Both the position numbers and the translations under genes were made by a program. A DNA stretch of 64,000 nt from Monomorium pharaonis (Eukaryota > Arthropoda > Insecta > Hymenoptera > Formicidae), in assembly GCF_013373865.1 (NCBI RefSeq), contig NC_050469.1, positions 10,078,740 to 10,142,739 on the forward strand, given 5' to 3'. The notes under the pieces are model-generated. The model did no database searches, had not been told where the DNA came from, and saw only the letters and a program-made list of their open reading frames with translations. Positions 39,401-52,700 of the stretch are shown here, one piece after another (positions within the stretch are counted from its first letter, which is position 1; each line of letters begins with the position of its first letter).

Positions 39401-42220
39401 CAAAAATATGATCAAAAATAATTAACTATAAGCAGCAAATTTATGTAATGTTTAATATTCTAATAAATATTTCTATACACGCAACAATGATACGTACATA
39501 ACACGATTCAAAATCCCAATGCAGCGTCTGTAGGCTCTTACGCTTCTTTTCTTTGCAAGTCAATCGCAATCACTATCGCGTCAACTATTCGTAGCAGCAC
39601 TCAACGAGTTGGTACCGTCACGTCTTGGACCACGCAAAAATGACTCGTTATTATCGCTCGTTCGGGGGACAATATCGCAACTCTTAGCGACCGGATAGAA
39701 AAACGATGAAACCGTGGTTGACCGTTTACCGGCTTCAAGACACAACGAAGACGAGCATCTCCGGACGCGAGATGTGGCACACCCCGAGACCTAGACACTA
39801 CTGAACCAGCCCCATGGCAAACCTTGTTAACGGCAGTCGACAACCAAGTTTAAACTTCGGGTAACAATTCCCCTACCAACTCACTCATTCTCTCTCTCTC
39901 TCTCTCCTCTCGTGTTCTCTCCCCCTTCCCGTTTGGCACCCGATTTCTCCCCCTTTGTCTTTCTCTCTCTCTTTCTTTTGTTCACTCGCGAGAAAGGGTG
40001 ACACTCCCGAAGAATTCTTAAAAGTTCATTTAATTATCGAAACTGATCATTTTCAACATCGACAAATTACATGTCGCAACGAACGTCTACCTTCGATGTT
40101 ACATGCATCCGATGTCTAAGTTAACAGACACGCTTGTAACTCTTATAAATACGTTTCTGTAGATCTAACACCGTAGAACGCAAAACATTTCTATATCAAG
40201 GGTTAATAATGTAAAAAACATGAAATATTCATTGATCGTCATCAAGATAACTATCTAAAAAAATAATTTTAAAATACAATTTCTTTCCCTTGGGATTATT
40301 ATCTGACAATCTGTACTCGATTAACACAAATAATAAATATGATAACAAATAATAAATCAGAAAAGTTGGTAATAGAAGTTAAATTAAATCTGATCTTTCT
40401 GGAACACTCAATACTTAATTATCATAAATATTCTTTATATGTCTAATGAGTAGAATAGAGTTCACCGACTATGTTTTTGAGAGAGAAAAGATACTCTGTA
40501 GATATCAAGGATATCCAGCATCAACCACTTGGAGAACAAAACTATTGGACTACTCTTCAGCTTAATGTAGATGTTTCACAAGAGTTTCCGCTATGATTGC
40601 CCAAGAACAGCATCAATTTCGCTATATCAATGAACTTTGCATTTGCTGGTACCTTGGCCTTCGCCGACTGCATCGTTGAGAAGACGACGGGGACAAGCGA
40701 ACTGTCGTTAACCCCGAATCCCGGTGATCCCTCGCGGCCGAAATGGAGAGTGAGAGGGAACGGGGGGACGGGGGGTACCAAGTTCACCGCAACCTTCCGT
40801 AAGCGGCGTGTCGGCGCGAAACTCGGTAGCCGCGTAACAAGAAAGAAGTAACTATCGTTGAAGCGGACTAGTTTGTTCAATGGCACGGGGGATGCGAGGG
40901 GGTACGAGGGGTATAAGGGGGATCGCAGGAAGGTGGGCCGAAGTTCCTCGCAAGAACAAGAACAAAGTTCCCGACCGAGACCCCCTCCGCCGTCGCCCTC
41001 GATCCTCTTTCACCCCCTCCCTCCCCCTGTAAGGTGTATACCCCCGCAGATGCGCGCACAACCAGTTCACCTTGGAAACTTTGACGAAAACCAAATTCCA
41101 AGTGCACGTTCGCACATCACCTTGAGCCTATCTGCGAATTTGCCGCCGCGACCGCCAAATCACGCCGTCTTTCGTGAACTAAACGCGTCCAACGGTGAAG
41201 GAACGCGAATTAAGAAGAAGTTGCGACTCCATATCCGATAATCAATCGAAGAAAAAAGGGAGTATAAAGCGCGTGAAATTGCTTTATCGTACAATGACAA
41301 AATAAAAAAAGAGTAGTTTATAACTTTACTCTTTTTCGCGAGATTGTTATACAACGACCAACGTTGAAGATTGTTTAAAATACAACTGTTATTATGTTGC
41401 AAGTATCGTGTAAAGAAAAAAAGACAATATGGTTATCAGGTTCAATTTTCGTATTAACGTGTTAAAAAAATATTTTTGTTTCAGAAGAATTATACTTTGT
41501 TATCACTTTTTCCTCTCTACACACACATACACATATACATACGCCTGCGCGCACACATATACGCAAACGACAATTTTTCTATCTTGTTACCAACTTGTCA
41601 AATGTTTACAAAAGCATAAAAGCTCTTCACCGAATTCGCGTTACTTCGGAAATATAGATTCGAAAATTGGGTTGAAAGTCACGGAAGCTGCGAGATTGCG
41701 CACGGAATTCGAAAGGGATTCCCCGTTCCTTATATCTTGGTACTTACTTTCGCGTTGATGAGCAGGAAAGATCTTCTCAATCGACAATCGTGACGATATC
41801 GGGAGCCGACTGAGTTGGAACCGCAAGAGATTCCATCTTCCGTACGACTCCGGGGCACCGTTTGATCCTTTCGCTGTTTACCGCGATGCCGGAAGACGCG
41901 TCTAGGAAGCTCAAAAGAGGCGACGTAGGTCCGTGATCGACGTTAGGCAGCCCTACGAGGCCCGTCCGAACCGTCCGCGCCGCGACGTCGACGAAGAGCA
42001 CCGATTTTCCACGAGCAACCCCGAGAGGTCGTACAACACCACCGTCAAGAGGAGGACAGCGGTGGAAGAGAAAGAGGAGATGGAGGAGGAGGAAGCAGAA
42101 AGAGGGGTTGGTGGAAGGAGCCGGAGGAGGATATCAACCTGGTATTGGTGAGGAGGAGACCGCCGACGTTGAACAGCGCCGATACGCGGTTGTGTGCGCG
42201 TTTGCGAGGAGTTAGATTAG
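36441..42220. other. Non-coding stretch, AT/GC mosaic
   Basis: No recognised gene. AT-rich DNA at 36441-37190, 37640-38060, 38460-38850, 39130-39520, 40010-40560 and 41230-41640. GC-richer blocks at about 37190-37640, 38060-38440, 38850-39130, 39520-40000, 40560-41230 and 41640-42220. The 38850-39130 island is listed separately because long frames run on both strands. Short CT runs lie at about 39890-39906 and 39963-39975. The minus frame 41777-42001 (ATG start, 74 codons) has fairly GC-rich third positions but no family match. Confidence 0.5.
38843..39142. other. Isolated GC-richer island, open on both strands
   Basis: A sharply bounded island of about 280 bases in AT-rich DNA. The minus strand is open for 99 codons (38843-39142). 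The plus strand is open over nearly the same bases and continues to 39215; its listed start at 38880 is GTG, and the frame is open further upstream to at least 38845. Neither product shows a domain I can name. A piece of this size and contrast could be a single conserved exon, a remnant of a repeat family, or chance. I cannot choose between these, so it is not called a gene. Confidence 0.3.
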
Positions 42221-42223
42221 AGA

Positions 42224-42290
42224 GGAGGAGAGAAGCGAGAGAAAGAGAGAGGAGAGCGAAAGCGAGAGTGCGAGAGGGAAAGAAAAAGAG

Positions 42291-42321
<31 letters not shown>
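42224..42321. repeat. GA-rich purine tract ending in (GA)n
   Basis: Nearly all purines on the plus strand for about 100 bases, with a clean GA run at 42294-42321. More GA-type units follow at about 42415-42510. The tract lies within a broader GC-rich island (41640-42910) that has a promoter-like look, but no transcript can be assigned. Confidence 0.93.
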
Positions 42322-45300
42322 CGAGGTTGGATATGCGACGTTGAACGTGCATCAGTGTTAGTGAGAGTAAAACTTTTCTCGCTTGTGTTCGTACGCACGC
42401 ATTGACTCGTCTCTGAGGAAGAGAAAGAGAGAATTCAGAGAGAACGAGGGAGTGAGAGAGATCAACCGAGAATGGAAGAGAGGAGAGCCAGAGGAGAGAA
42501 AGAGAGAGGGGCGGCGAAGGGAGGAGAAGAAAGATAGGGCGTAGTACGATTTTGCTAGTACGGAGACGAGCTTCCAAGCAAAACGCGTGGTCCACCTCCG
42601 AGTTATTTCCTTTTCCATCCTCCTCCCCCGTCTCTCCGACTACCCCCCTCGCCATTCCCCTACTGCCTCCTTCGTTCCTCGCTACCCCCCAGGCCCTGCG
42701 CCGCAGCTTGGACGGCACAAATTATTACCCGTCGCAGGTGCATTTTTTCCTATTCCCTCGCTCGTACGCTCTGCGCGCCTTGCCGCGCTTCACTCCGAAA
42801 CGTCCGTCGTGTGACAAGAAATTACGAGAGCTCGGAAGCGCGACCCTTCGCCTCGCTCAATTACCAGCGACGAGGGTAAACCTCTGCTCGAAGTGCACGT
42901 AAACTGCAACAGCCGGCGTGCGATCTTCGGAGAAATCACACAGTTACCTGGTAACGATGGTCGCGTCGCGATTTTTAGATAACGATACGCAGACGCGCAA
43001 GTTACACTTAAATAAGAAAGATATATCACGAATTGTGTAGATTATTACAAAACACCATTGTACGTACAACGTATATAGTTTTAAGATATATCAGTGTGAC
43101 GTTATAATATGTACATTAATACTTTCAGATTTATGATTAAGTTTTACAGTTTAAAATTGAATAATATTAAAAATTAAATAACATTACAAAAAATAAATTT
43201 CGAAGAAGAAAAACAGAAAAACAAATTAAAAATTCGTACAGGCTGAAAAAGTAAGCTCGCTTATTATAACATTAAACAATCACTTGACTGAAACAGTGAT
43301 CACAGTAGTAACTGTAAAGTACTTTCATGTATATACAGAAATTACATAAAGTTAGTTTGTTTGAAACTTACGTATAACATACATGTTTCACCATTTGATA
43401 TATTAAATATTATTATTTCCTACTTTCACCTTTTTATACGGCAATGTATTCAGACAGACATCATAATTTAACGACTACATTGTTGAGCAAACTTTATGCT
43501 CTCTGATCATCCGTTATTAACAAATCGCTTTCGTACGCTAACACGACGTTTTTTTTTCCGGCAAATTTATTTTACAAAATAAAAAGAGCGAAACGTTGCA
43601 CAGCTTGCGAGCTTTTAAAATTAATTCGTTTCAACACTGTCTTACTAATTGTAAGCTAGATTGTTAATTATATTTTGTCATTATAATTATTGCCGATCCA
43701 ATTACAAATTTTAGACATGCTAAATGTTAATCCAAGATATCTCTCAAACTAAAATATATCATATATTTTTATATTCCTTATAGAGGAACTCTCTCGATTC
43801 GTGAACTTATGGTACTTCTAAGCAGAGGGAAAAATGCTGACAAACGTATCAGCAAAATCTCTCGTTTTGAGTTGAAAGTAACAACGCGACGGAATGTCCC
43901 GCTGGAAGCTAACGTATCCCCGGGTGGTGTCATTGAAATCGCTAGGACGGAATCGCGGTTTGCGCTGGATCGAGCGACCGGAGGGAAAAGTCGACGGATT
44001 CTCGCGCAAAAACCGAAGATATCATACGATCATACAGATGATGGCTCGTTCGCTGCCGACGGATAGGCAGCGGGCTACCGAACGTCGAGTTTAATGCAGA
44101 TTAAGGAGCGCGGGGGCTGGAGGGTCCTTTGTAGAACGCGTTTCGTTCGGTATTAGCTGGAAGTAGCTCGTAGAACCGTGGTATTACCTGGAATTACGTC
44201 TCAATCTACCGTGGCCGTCGACTAAACTAATATTAAAACTTTTAACGTAGTTAGAGCGCGGCCCGTGGTTGCTTTACCGTCCGTGAAGCTTCATGCTCGC
44301 TCTCTCTTGCTTTCTCTCTCTCTCTCTCTCCCCCCTTTACCTCTCCCTCATCTTTTAACTCATCTCTCTTTCTCTCACGCAGACATACCATCCTCTTCTC
44401 TCGCCGTATACGCGTGAGCTGCATTGACCGCTACTGAACTTTGATGTGTTTCCTGCACAAAATTCACCTCCGAAGTCATAAATTAGCTACTGGAGACCGA
44501 TGCGTTTCTCTTTGGCTGGCTCCCTCGAACCTGCATCAATACCACGGGCCACCACTTCAGCGGGCTCAAAAGCATCAAAAGCAAACGCCGGACAAACCTC
44601 ACCGGTTTGCCGATGGCGGGAATTATCGAAGTATGTAACATAACGGATGTTCAATCTGGATTGTCGCCTTATTTTTTATCATATTTCGCGCGTTCTCATG
44701 AAAGTAAAGCGTGTTTTTGCTTTCTTGTTATCGAAAGCCGCACAGCAGTGGTTAATGGTTTCATATAAATGTCGGATACCGCGTGGTTTCGACGAAAAAT
44801 TTTACGGACGAGCGCGCAACCGATAAAATTTAAATTCGTTTAATCGATTTCTATTCATCTGCTAGCCTATTTACTTCTAACGACACGACACTCCGATATT
44901 AATTCCCATCTTTTAATTCATCATTAAAACACAATTTATGATTGTTGTGATAGAAAGATAACCATACTTTGATAACCGTACACTAATTGATATAATTATA
45001 AGTATAGCACTAAAATAAGACTGTATATTCACTATCCTTTAACAAATAATATACTGATTCCGATTAGAGAGTACACACAAAGATTAAACGAGAAAGTAAC
45101 GCTATAACTTTTGATCGTGATGATCGGGTTGATTATTTTTCTATGCATCTTCACATTGTTTTCGTTGATCACTTTCACTTTGCCAATCCATAGCCTGTCT
45201 TTGAAGTGCGTCGGCTGTCTCAGTTCTCACCGGGACAAGAACTTTTTATTCCGACGCTTAAGAAACGGTCGAGTCTTGCCAGATCGGAGTTACTCCATTT

Positions 45301-48300
45301 AGAATCTATTAAGTGAATTAAGTTCCACCAATGAAGTAGTTCTTCTCGCTTCGCCTCTCTATCTTTCTTTCCGCCAACCGTCGGCAACTTTTACTCCTTC
45401 CAGTTTCCTTCCAAAGTTGTCCGTGGACGGAGAGCGTCGGCCAGATGCGGAGAGACGGGGAGAAGCAAATCGAAAATTTACTCTCAAATTCACGCCGAAT
45501 AATGCCGGGCAACGAGCACGACTAAAGGCAAACGTTCTTAAACGCGACGGCAAGATAGAGCGAACGATTGTACGAGCGAAAATAAAAACTGTCTTCTACT
45601 CGGAAAATAAAATATATTCACACCTTGCGACTGAAACAATTAATGTCATTTCGCGTGTCATTCCGCGGGGTAAAATGAATGTCCGGTGTATATGAGCATA
45701 TGACACTTCCTTCCCTTCACGTCCAGACTGCAGGAAGATACTGGTCGCTCTAGTTCCAAGACACTTCCAATGCATTCATGCATTCATATCTCTTGTCTTA
45801 CTAGACGTGAAAGATCAACGTTAGAACTAGTGCGCGATAACGTTTGTCAATATTCGCCGCGCGTTTTGTGCATACGTATCGCAATAAATACGTATGGATA
45901 CATTAAGAACGGTCTACGAGACGTATATGCGTTTCATATGAGAAAATAGATTACACCAATAAAAAAATTCCACGATGGTCGCTTAAATTAAATCGTAACG
46001 CATATTGTCAGAGTAAATAAGTAATTTTTACAAGTCATTGCACACGCGTATTCTCTTTATCTATTAAAGTAAATTCGAAGCTTTGCAATTAGCATGAGAA
46101 CTCTCGCATACGCTCATTTATCAATGTAGAGATTTCAATGTAGAAGTGTATAATATTCGCCTCTTGTAAGATTATGATGACAATTGCGCATTAATATCTA
46201 CTTCGTTAAAATGCTATTCGTCGCGGTATTTGAAAAGAATGAAGGGCGGATGCGTTATTTGAAGCCAATCGATAAATTCCTTAATTCGCGTTAATTCCCT
46301 TCTCCCCCCAAATGTCTTACGTCGTTTCTCACCTCGATCATTTCATGCGACGCTCTCGCGGCTTGTTTGATTGCAATCAATTTCCATAAATCATTCGCTG
46401 TAGTAAACGTGATGATAATGTTGACGGATAATCCGTATTCAGTGTACGGTGCTATAATGCTTTAATGAACAATTGCGATATTTACTTTGACGCATCGAGA
46501 CGATCGACTCTGGTCAAAGTTTCCTCTAAATTACTTAACTTACAACTGTTCCGTTAATAAGTACATTTACAGACCATGCTGATATCGCCTAACAATGTTT
46601 ATCGGTACTTTTGAAACGGCACAAATTGGCAAATCGAAGCAAAATAAAAAGTAAAAGTAAATCGAAAATGCAACTACTTCGTAATTCTTTAAAAACATAA
46701 ATTGACAAAGCCATATGTATTATAGAAATCTAAAAGATCAATATGTAATAAAATGACTAATAGTGCTACCAAAAATGAGAAATAAACTTTTTTTCACTTT
46801 AATTAAAAATTATATAAAACAATTATTATGTAAATAATTAAATATGTAATTATATTACTACAATTCTTCTTGGTATATCACATATATATACATGAATTGA
46901 ACTGATATTAAATTCTAGAGTAGGTAATTACACAATATTGAAAAGTGAAAGCTTAATATTCGCGGTACGAACCGACGCCGCAACGTACGTAATTTTCGCA
47001 TTGCCATATCGATAATCTCTAAAAAACATATTTCAACGGCGATCGCGCAAGAGACACCCTCGCGTCCGCGAGCCTCAAAGAGGAGTGCTGGAACGTCCTG
47101 CCCCGGCGACGTTCTCATCCCTCCCCGCGCGCGCGTCCTACCCTCGAAATCCTAGAGAGTCCTTTCCGTCCCTCTTTCGCTTCCTCCGGCCTCGTCGTCC
47201 TTTCTCGCTAGTATCGTCCGCGCAAGCGTGGCCCCCACTCCCATGAAAGCTCGTCGGGAACTCATCGAGATACACAGGGAAAAGCTCCGCGTTCCACGCC
47301 TCCTACGATAGGCTTACTTTCGTGTTACTTTTTGCCAGCGAGGAGAACGACGCCGGCGTCGTCTCGTAGGTGGTTGTGAGGTCCATACATGGATCCTCAC
47401 CCAGGAGGAAAAAGCCCTCTTCCCCGTCACGTCCATGGCGAAAGAGAGCTTTTCTACTCGCCGCGCTGGCTGCCTTCTCTTTTTGCTCTTTCTCTCCGTC
47501 GCGCGCGTGACCACCGTCCTTTCTTCGGGGTACCGCCGATTCTCGCTTCGTCTTTTTGTGGCCCACTGCTGTTTCCGAGCTATCGCGAACAATAAGCGAC
47601 GATACTCTCGGAATTGCAGACGACAACGAAACGAAACAACAGCTTTCCAGAAGGGATCCGCTCCGAGTCGAAAGTATAAGACAAGTATTTGCCTGACATG
47701 TATAATTGTTGCTGATAACCTGTCGTTTGAGGATACATCTACGTGACGACCTAAATCAGGATCAGTTTTTCTCGTAACACGAACGGAATAGAATCTATAG
47801 TTTTCCAAAATAAACTTACATATCGACAGAAATAATAACGAAATGCTTCATTTTCATACGGGAGGTGGAAGAGATGGCTCATTTAAAACCATATTTTTAC
47901 TTACTTTTTACTCAATAGCTATAAGAAAGAAAACCACAAGACGATGAAACGGTAATTATGCAGGCACTAGTACTACCCGCGCGGAAGTAGGAAAAATCCC
48001 GAAGCGAAGTATGTTAATGGCCGAAAGTGAAATAAAACGGCCGCGAGGTCACTTGAGCGGCAAAGTTCAAAGTCCAAAGTTCGGTCACTCCCCTCTCCCC
48101 TTCGACTACCTCTCAGCACCCCCCTTTCCTCAGAGACGCAGCTCCCGGACTTTCTGAACACTTCTCACAGAGTAGGATCGCGAGGGTGTACTATCAGAAT
48201 TCGCTGAAATGAATAATAAATATGCTACGCTTCTTTAACATCCAACATTCAAGACGCTGCTTGACAAATTCAATAAACAAAATGCATTCATAGAGCTTGA

Positions 48301-48395
48301 ACTTAGTTTTCTGTACTATCTGATCGCTCTTTGTTCATTGCATACACATATGCATGTAATATTTATTAAAATTATAATTATAATTCTCAATAAGA

Positions 48396-48407
<12 letters not shown>
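42322..48407. other. Non-coding stretch, AT/GC mosaic
   Basis: No recognisable gene. A GC-rich block continues to about 42910. AT-rich DNA at 42960-43780, 44830-45180, 45740-46260 (mixed) and 46600-46960. GC-richer blocks at about 43780-44830, 45180-45720, 46960-47700 and 47970-48180. The block at 46960-47700 carries overlapping frames on both strands (minus 47314-47808, plus 47435-47746) with no recognisable domain. An 8-base unit (ATGCATTC) repeats about twice at 45770-45787. Confidence 0.5.
44312..44330. repeat. Short (TC)n tract
   Basis: About nine TC units followed by a C run, in a wider CT-rich stretch from about 44298 to 44380. Confidence 0.95.

Positions 48408-48453
<46 letters not shown>
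48408..48453. repeat. (AT)n microsatellite
   Basis: About 23 AT units without interruption, preceded by three TACA-type units (48398-48408). It opens the dense simple-repeat and minisatellite locus that runs to 49262. Confidence 0.97.
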
Positions 48454-48457
<4 letters not shown>

Positions 48458-48546
48458 ACAAAATATAATTTATTTACATGTGTATATGACTTACTTTATT
48501 TTACTCTTTTTTTATTTTTTTTCTTAATTATTCTTAACTGTTTTTA

Positions 48547-48669
<123 letters not shown>

Positions 48670-48770
48670 CTTACCTACTCTTTCTTTCTTTTATCTATTT
48701 TTCTTTTATTCTACTTTAACTTCAAATATAGTGTTCCTTCCTCTTTTTTTTAATATATAACTAAAATCTC

Positions 48771-49260
48771 TCCTCGTCTTTCCCCGTTTCTCCCCGTCTT
48801 TACCTGTCTCTCTCGGTCTCTCCCCGTTTCTCCCGGTCTCTCTTCGTCTCTTCCGGTCTCTTCCCGTTTCTCCCCGACTCTCCCGGTCTCTCTTCGTCTC
48901 TTCCGGTCTCTTCCCGTTTCTCCCCGTCTCTCCCGGTCTCTCCTGGTCTCTCCCCGTCTTTACCCATCTCTCCCGGTCTCTCCCCGTTTCTCCCCGTCTC
49001 TCCCGGTCTCTCTCCGTCTCTCCCGGTCTCTCCCCGTTTCTCCCCGTCTCTCCCGGTTTTTCCCCGTTTCTCCCCGTCTCTCCCGGTCACTCCCGGTCTC
49101 TCCCCGCCTCTCCCGGTCTCTCCCGGTCTTTACCCGTCTCTCCCCGTCTCTCCCGATCTCTCCCGGTCTCTACTCGTCTCTCCCGGTCTCTCCCCATCTC
49201 TCCCGGTCTCTCCCGGTTTCTACCCGTCTCGCCCGGTCTCTCCCGGTCTCTCCCGGTTTC
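48771..49260. repeat. Decamer minisatellite, 49 units, 50-bp higher order
   Basis: The whole 490 bases keep a strict 10-base period without a single indel. The two main unit forms are TCCCGGTCTC and TCCCCGTTTC, with variants such as TCTTCGTCTC and TACCCGTCTC. A five-unit block at 48841-48890 is repeated at 48891-48940 with one mismatch, and the trio at 48971-49000 recurs at 49021-49050, so there is a 50-base higher-order period. On the minus strand each unit carries GGG or GGGG spaced by 6-7 bases, which fits the usual G-quadruplex pattern. No unit contains a stop in any frame, so the long minus-strand frames here (48800-49090 and 49087-49356) are artefacts of the repeat. Confidence 0.96.
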
Positions 49261-49261
49261 T

Positions 49262-49680
49262 CTACTGGTAGATATGGGAAAAACGCAATTGAATAAATTG
49301 CAAGTAACACAGAATCGGGCTATGCGAGTAATATTACAATGTAATAGATACACCAAAATAGAACATATGTTACAAGCGTTGCAATTTATGTCTATAAAAC
49401 AGAGACTACACTATAATGTATGTATATTTATATTTAAGATTTTACATAACTTGGTGCCAAATTACTTAAGGGATAGACTAGAAGTAATTAGTAATGAAAA
49501 TGAAAGAAAAACAAGACAGGAAGGGACTATCGCAATAAAATTCGTTAGAACTAAAAATACGCAAAAAAGCGTGTGTTACGAAGGCGTAAAATTATACAAT
49601 ACCTTGCAGAAATTAGAAGTTGTGAAAGAATTGATGTATTTAAACAAATGTTAAAGAAGCATGTATGTAAATCTATGTAA
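49262..49680 (+). pseudogene. LINE reverse transcriptase C-terminal fragment, frameshifted
   Basis: An open frame runs from at least 49262 through the first ATG (49274) to a stop at 49652-49654, giving 126 residues from that ATG. It includes the recognisable stretch TQLNKLQVTQNRAMRVIL and, further on, the QFMSIKQRL and IFKILHNLVPNYL segments. These are characteristic of the region after the catalytic domain in insect CR1/jockey-type reverse transcriptases; the catalytic domain itself and the endonuclease are absent. The normal ending appears to have been lost. A different frame from about 49633 reads DVFKQMLKKHV and stops at 49678-49680, which looks like the family's natural C terminus, so a single-base loss near 49629-49632 probably broke the frame. 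The piece is a dead remnant with no expected activity. The ATG at 49274 is not a real start. Confidence 0.8.
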
Positions 49681-49724
49681 AACATAATAGCTGAGAAAGC
49701 TAAATAAACTTCAATCAATCAATC
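49262..49724 (+). mobile_element. 5'-truncated non-LTR retrotransposon (LINE) 3' end
   Basis: The fragment contains the C-terminal coding region of a LINE reverse transcriptase, a short 3' untranslated region, AATAAA at 49703-49708, and a tail of TCAA repeats at 49711-49724. Short tandem-repeat tails are usual for several LINE clades; the clade here looks CR1/jockey-like but cannot be fixed from this much sequence. The element lies within a T/C-rich tract: the decamer array ends at 49260, and pyrimidine-rich DNA resumes at about 49725-49770. That is consistent with insertion into the tract. No target-site duplication was visible. Severe 5' truncation is typical of incomplete reverse transcription at insertion. 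Confidence 0.8.
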
Positions 49725-52700
49725 TCTTCCCATTCTTCCTCTTCTATTTATTCTATCATTTCTCTTTTTGTGGTCGCGTACTCGCGAAAATGTACTGTGG
49801 TCTCGCGCTACGCGTTCATTTGGCGCGAGACACTACTGTGTCTCTTGATACATATTTATCGTAGACTATCTAAGAGTTATTAATAATTATTTATATGATA
49901 AAAATGAATTTATTGATCTTCATACGAGCTCGACTTACTTTTCAAACTACAATTAAAGAATGAAAACATTTGCTTCAGCAATATGACGCAGTTACTGCAG
50001 CAGTGAGATGTCTTACAGCGGACTCATCGAAGTTGAAGTTTGCTAAAGGGGTTACTGATCTGATTTCGGGGGGCGTTCGACGGTAGCTTTTAGGGGCGAC
50101 CAGCGCGAGATACAGGCAGATATAAGAAGGCAAACATGGAAGACACGTTTATATATCTGTATATGCGTATTTGTTCGTAAATACGGAACCCAAGGCGTTG
50201 CGTACGAAGGCAAATATTGGTGAGGGAAGAAATAGAGAGAGAACGAGAGAAAGAGAGTGAGAGATATGTGGGGAAGCGCATATACAGCCCCATATATCCA
50301 TCGAGGGAGAACGATGATGCCTCGTGGTCCGAGGCATAAATCCATCGGTTTGCTCTCTATCTTAACTCTCGCTTCTACTACCTCGAGGCATCGGGGAGGC
50401 TTTTTCTGAGATCAACCTTCGCGATCTTGCCTGCAATTTTTATTGTCCCAAGGGCGACGCCAGTTGCGTGCGTTGCTTCGGTCTCTGAATTAGATATCTA
50501 ACCTATCACATATTTAATTAGTTGGCACTTGTATCTAATTATTTAATAATTGAATAAAAGTATGAAATTCTGCGTTATTCTTACATATATGATTATATAA
50601 AACTACAATGTCGCAAACAATTTCTACTTTATTGTAGAAAAATAATAATTTAGTCATTAATTTTTGCAGCAACAATTGTATTCAACAATAATCCATCCGC
50701 TTTTCAAGTTAAATTTTACATATCACCTTCTTATAAAATCTATTTAATTTGCTTAGAATAATTATAATTAATTGTTAAAGATTATTTTTATTTGGAAAAG
50801 AGCCAAAGTAAAAAAATTTTTAGAAAATAAAAAATAATTAATACAATACAATGTTCAACTTCCGAGAAATAAGGGAGTATCGCTTTAGAAAGTCTAGACC
50901 AGTATTGGCAAGTTTCCAGTATTATAATATATCATTTAATTAATAATAATTGCCCTATAAAGTAGACGCAGCATGTGCTGTGATATATCGTTTCGCAATT
51001 ATTTGGCAGTTTCTTGACGATCGGCGAAAAGCAAGCATGATTGCAACGTTAAGCAAGATGTTCCATTGAATGTTAAATGATACGAAAATGAGGAACGACG
51101 CAATCGCGAAGGGCAGAAAAGGAATGCCGTCGACGTTTTCTCCGTCGATGGCCGCTATCGCAATATTAATTGACGCAAGAAATTAGCTTCGCGATCCCTG
51201 AGAATGATTGATCGCATAATGAGAAATCCCTAATAATGACCTTGGCGTTTTGGGGTCCGGAGAAACCGTGGTGGCGGCGACGTTGGTCGGGGGTGAAAAG
51301 GTATTAAGAAACGACATTAGATTATAATTTATATTAAAATCTGTGCAAGGAGATAAAGAGAGGAGACACCCACCGACGGTCGATCTCAACCCTTCGCCAA
51401 TGGCGTAACATTCATAGTTCTTAAACGATGAATATAATATACTTCTAAGTTATTAAATTAATATTATTATTGCTAAAATTTTAAATATATACAGTACCTT
51501 AAAGAAAAAGTAATAGTATTAAATTTATAAATTTATTAGATAACAAAGTTTCCAAAAATTATTATGTTAACCGTACAAAAATTAATAAAACATATGTTTA
51601 ATAATAGTAGCCAAAAATAAGTTTTTTATAAAAAAGTTTGTTTCCATCGTCAGTTATTAATTAAATCAAAGTAAATTTTAATGTATGACGATACAATTAA
51701 CAGAAGCAAAGAGTGAACGTATCATTTTAATTAGTTTCTACGCCAATGGGGAATAATCAAGGGGTGGTCTAAGGGACGCTTTATGGCGAAGGAGCAAGAA
51801 AGAGAGACAGAAGCTGAAGATACGTCGCATAGAGCAAGCAACGCGATAGAGTATTATAGTGAAGCAAAGATGGGGTAGGGACAGCATGCTTAGACGTAAT
51901 GGGATACAACTTTGGACTTATTCCCGTTAAGATATTGAGCGTGCAACGATGAAATGCTCGACCTAAACATACATCTTTGAAAGGATTTTCTAGTCGAAAC
52001 ATCGGTCTTAAAATTATCTGAAACCACGCAATAAATATTTTTTTTAAATAAATACATAAATATAAGAATACTTCATTGTTTGCTACTGAAACAGTAAAAT
52101 GTGTACTACTAAATCTTTTTAAATTTAGATCCTTATTTTTATTTTTCCAAATTTCAAAACCGAAAGGTTAGATACGATATATGTATATTAATAATGAAAA
52201 ACACGATATTAAATACGAAAAACACACGATACCTATTCAAATTCGTCTCCAATTCACAATTTTTCCGCTATTATTGCCACTTAATAATACTTAATAACAA
52301 AACGCATGATTGTCCGAACGTTTAAGGTGAGTGTAAGTAGTGCGCGTCAACGACAAGCACGACGAACGAAGAGACCCTCTTTACTCGCCGCCGACGCGTC
52401 GGTACGAAACGAGACCCGCGTTACATCCGAGCGACAGGACGATATCATGAATTATAAAATGACGGTAAAAGCGAAAGTTTCCAGTGGTTTCGCGAATCCA
52501 GCGAAAGAGAAAAGAAGAGGTGACGAGAAATATAGAGGGAGAGAGACGAAGATCGCGGCGGTGAACCAACCAACCAGCCAACTAACCGACCAGACAGGCT
52601 CCTCCTAATTTAATGAAATAGCGAAGGGTTAGGCAGGTGAAGCGCCGAGCAAATGTTTAGGCAAAGTAGCCTGCCTACACGACGACTACATTGCAAACGT

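Noticed and set aside
42340..42400. Initiator-like ATCAGTG downstream of the GA tract as a core promoter
   Set aside because: The base after TCAGT does not fit the consensus, and there is no downstream promoter element at the expected spacing or TATA box upstream.
48800..49356. Two minus-strand frames rich in ETGRDGERPG-type repeats, as a repetitive protein gene
   Set aside because: They are the decamer minisatellite read in frame. The unit has no stop codon in any frame, so the openness is automatic.
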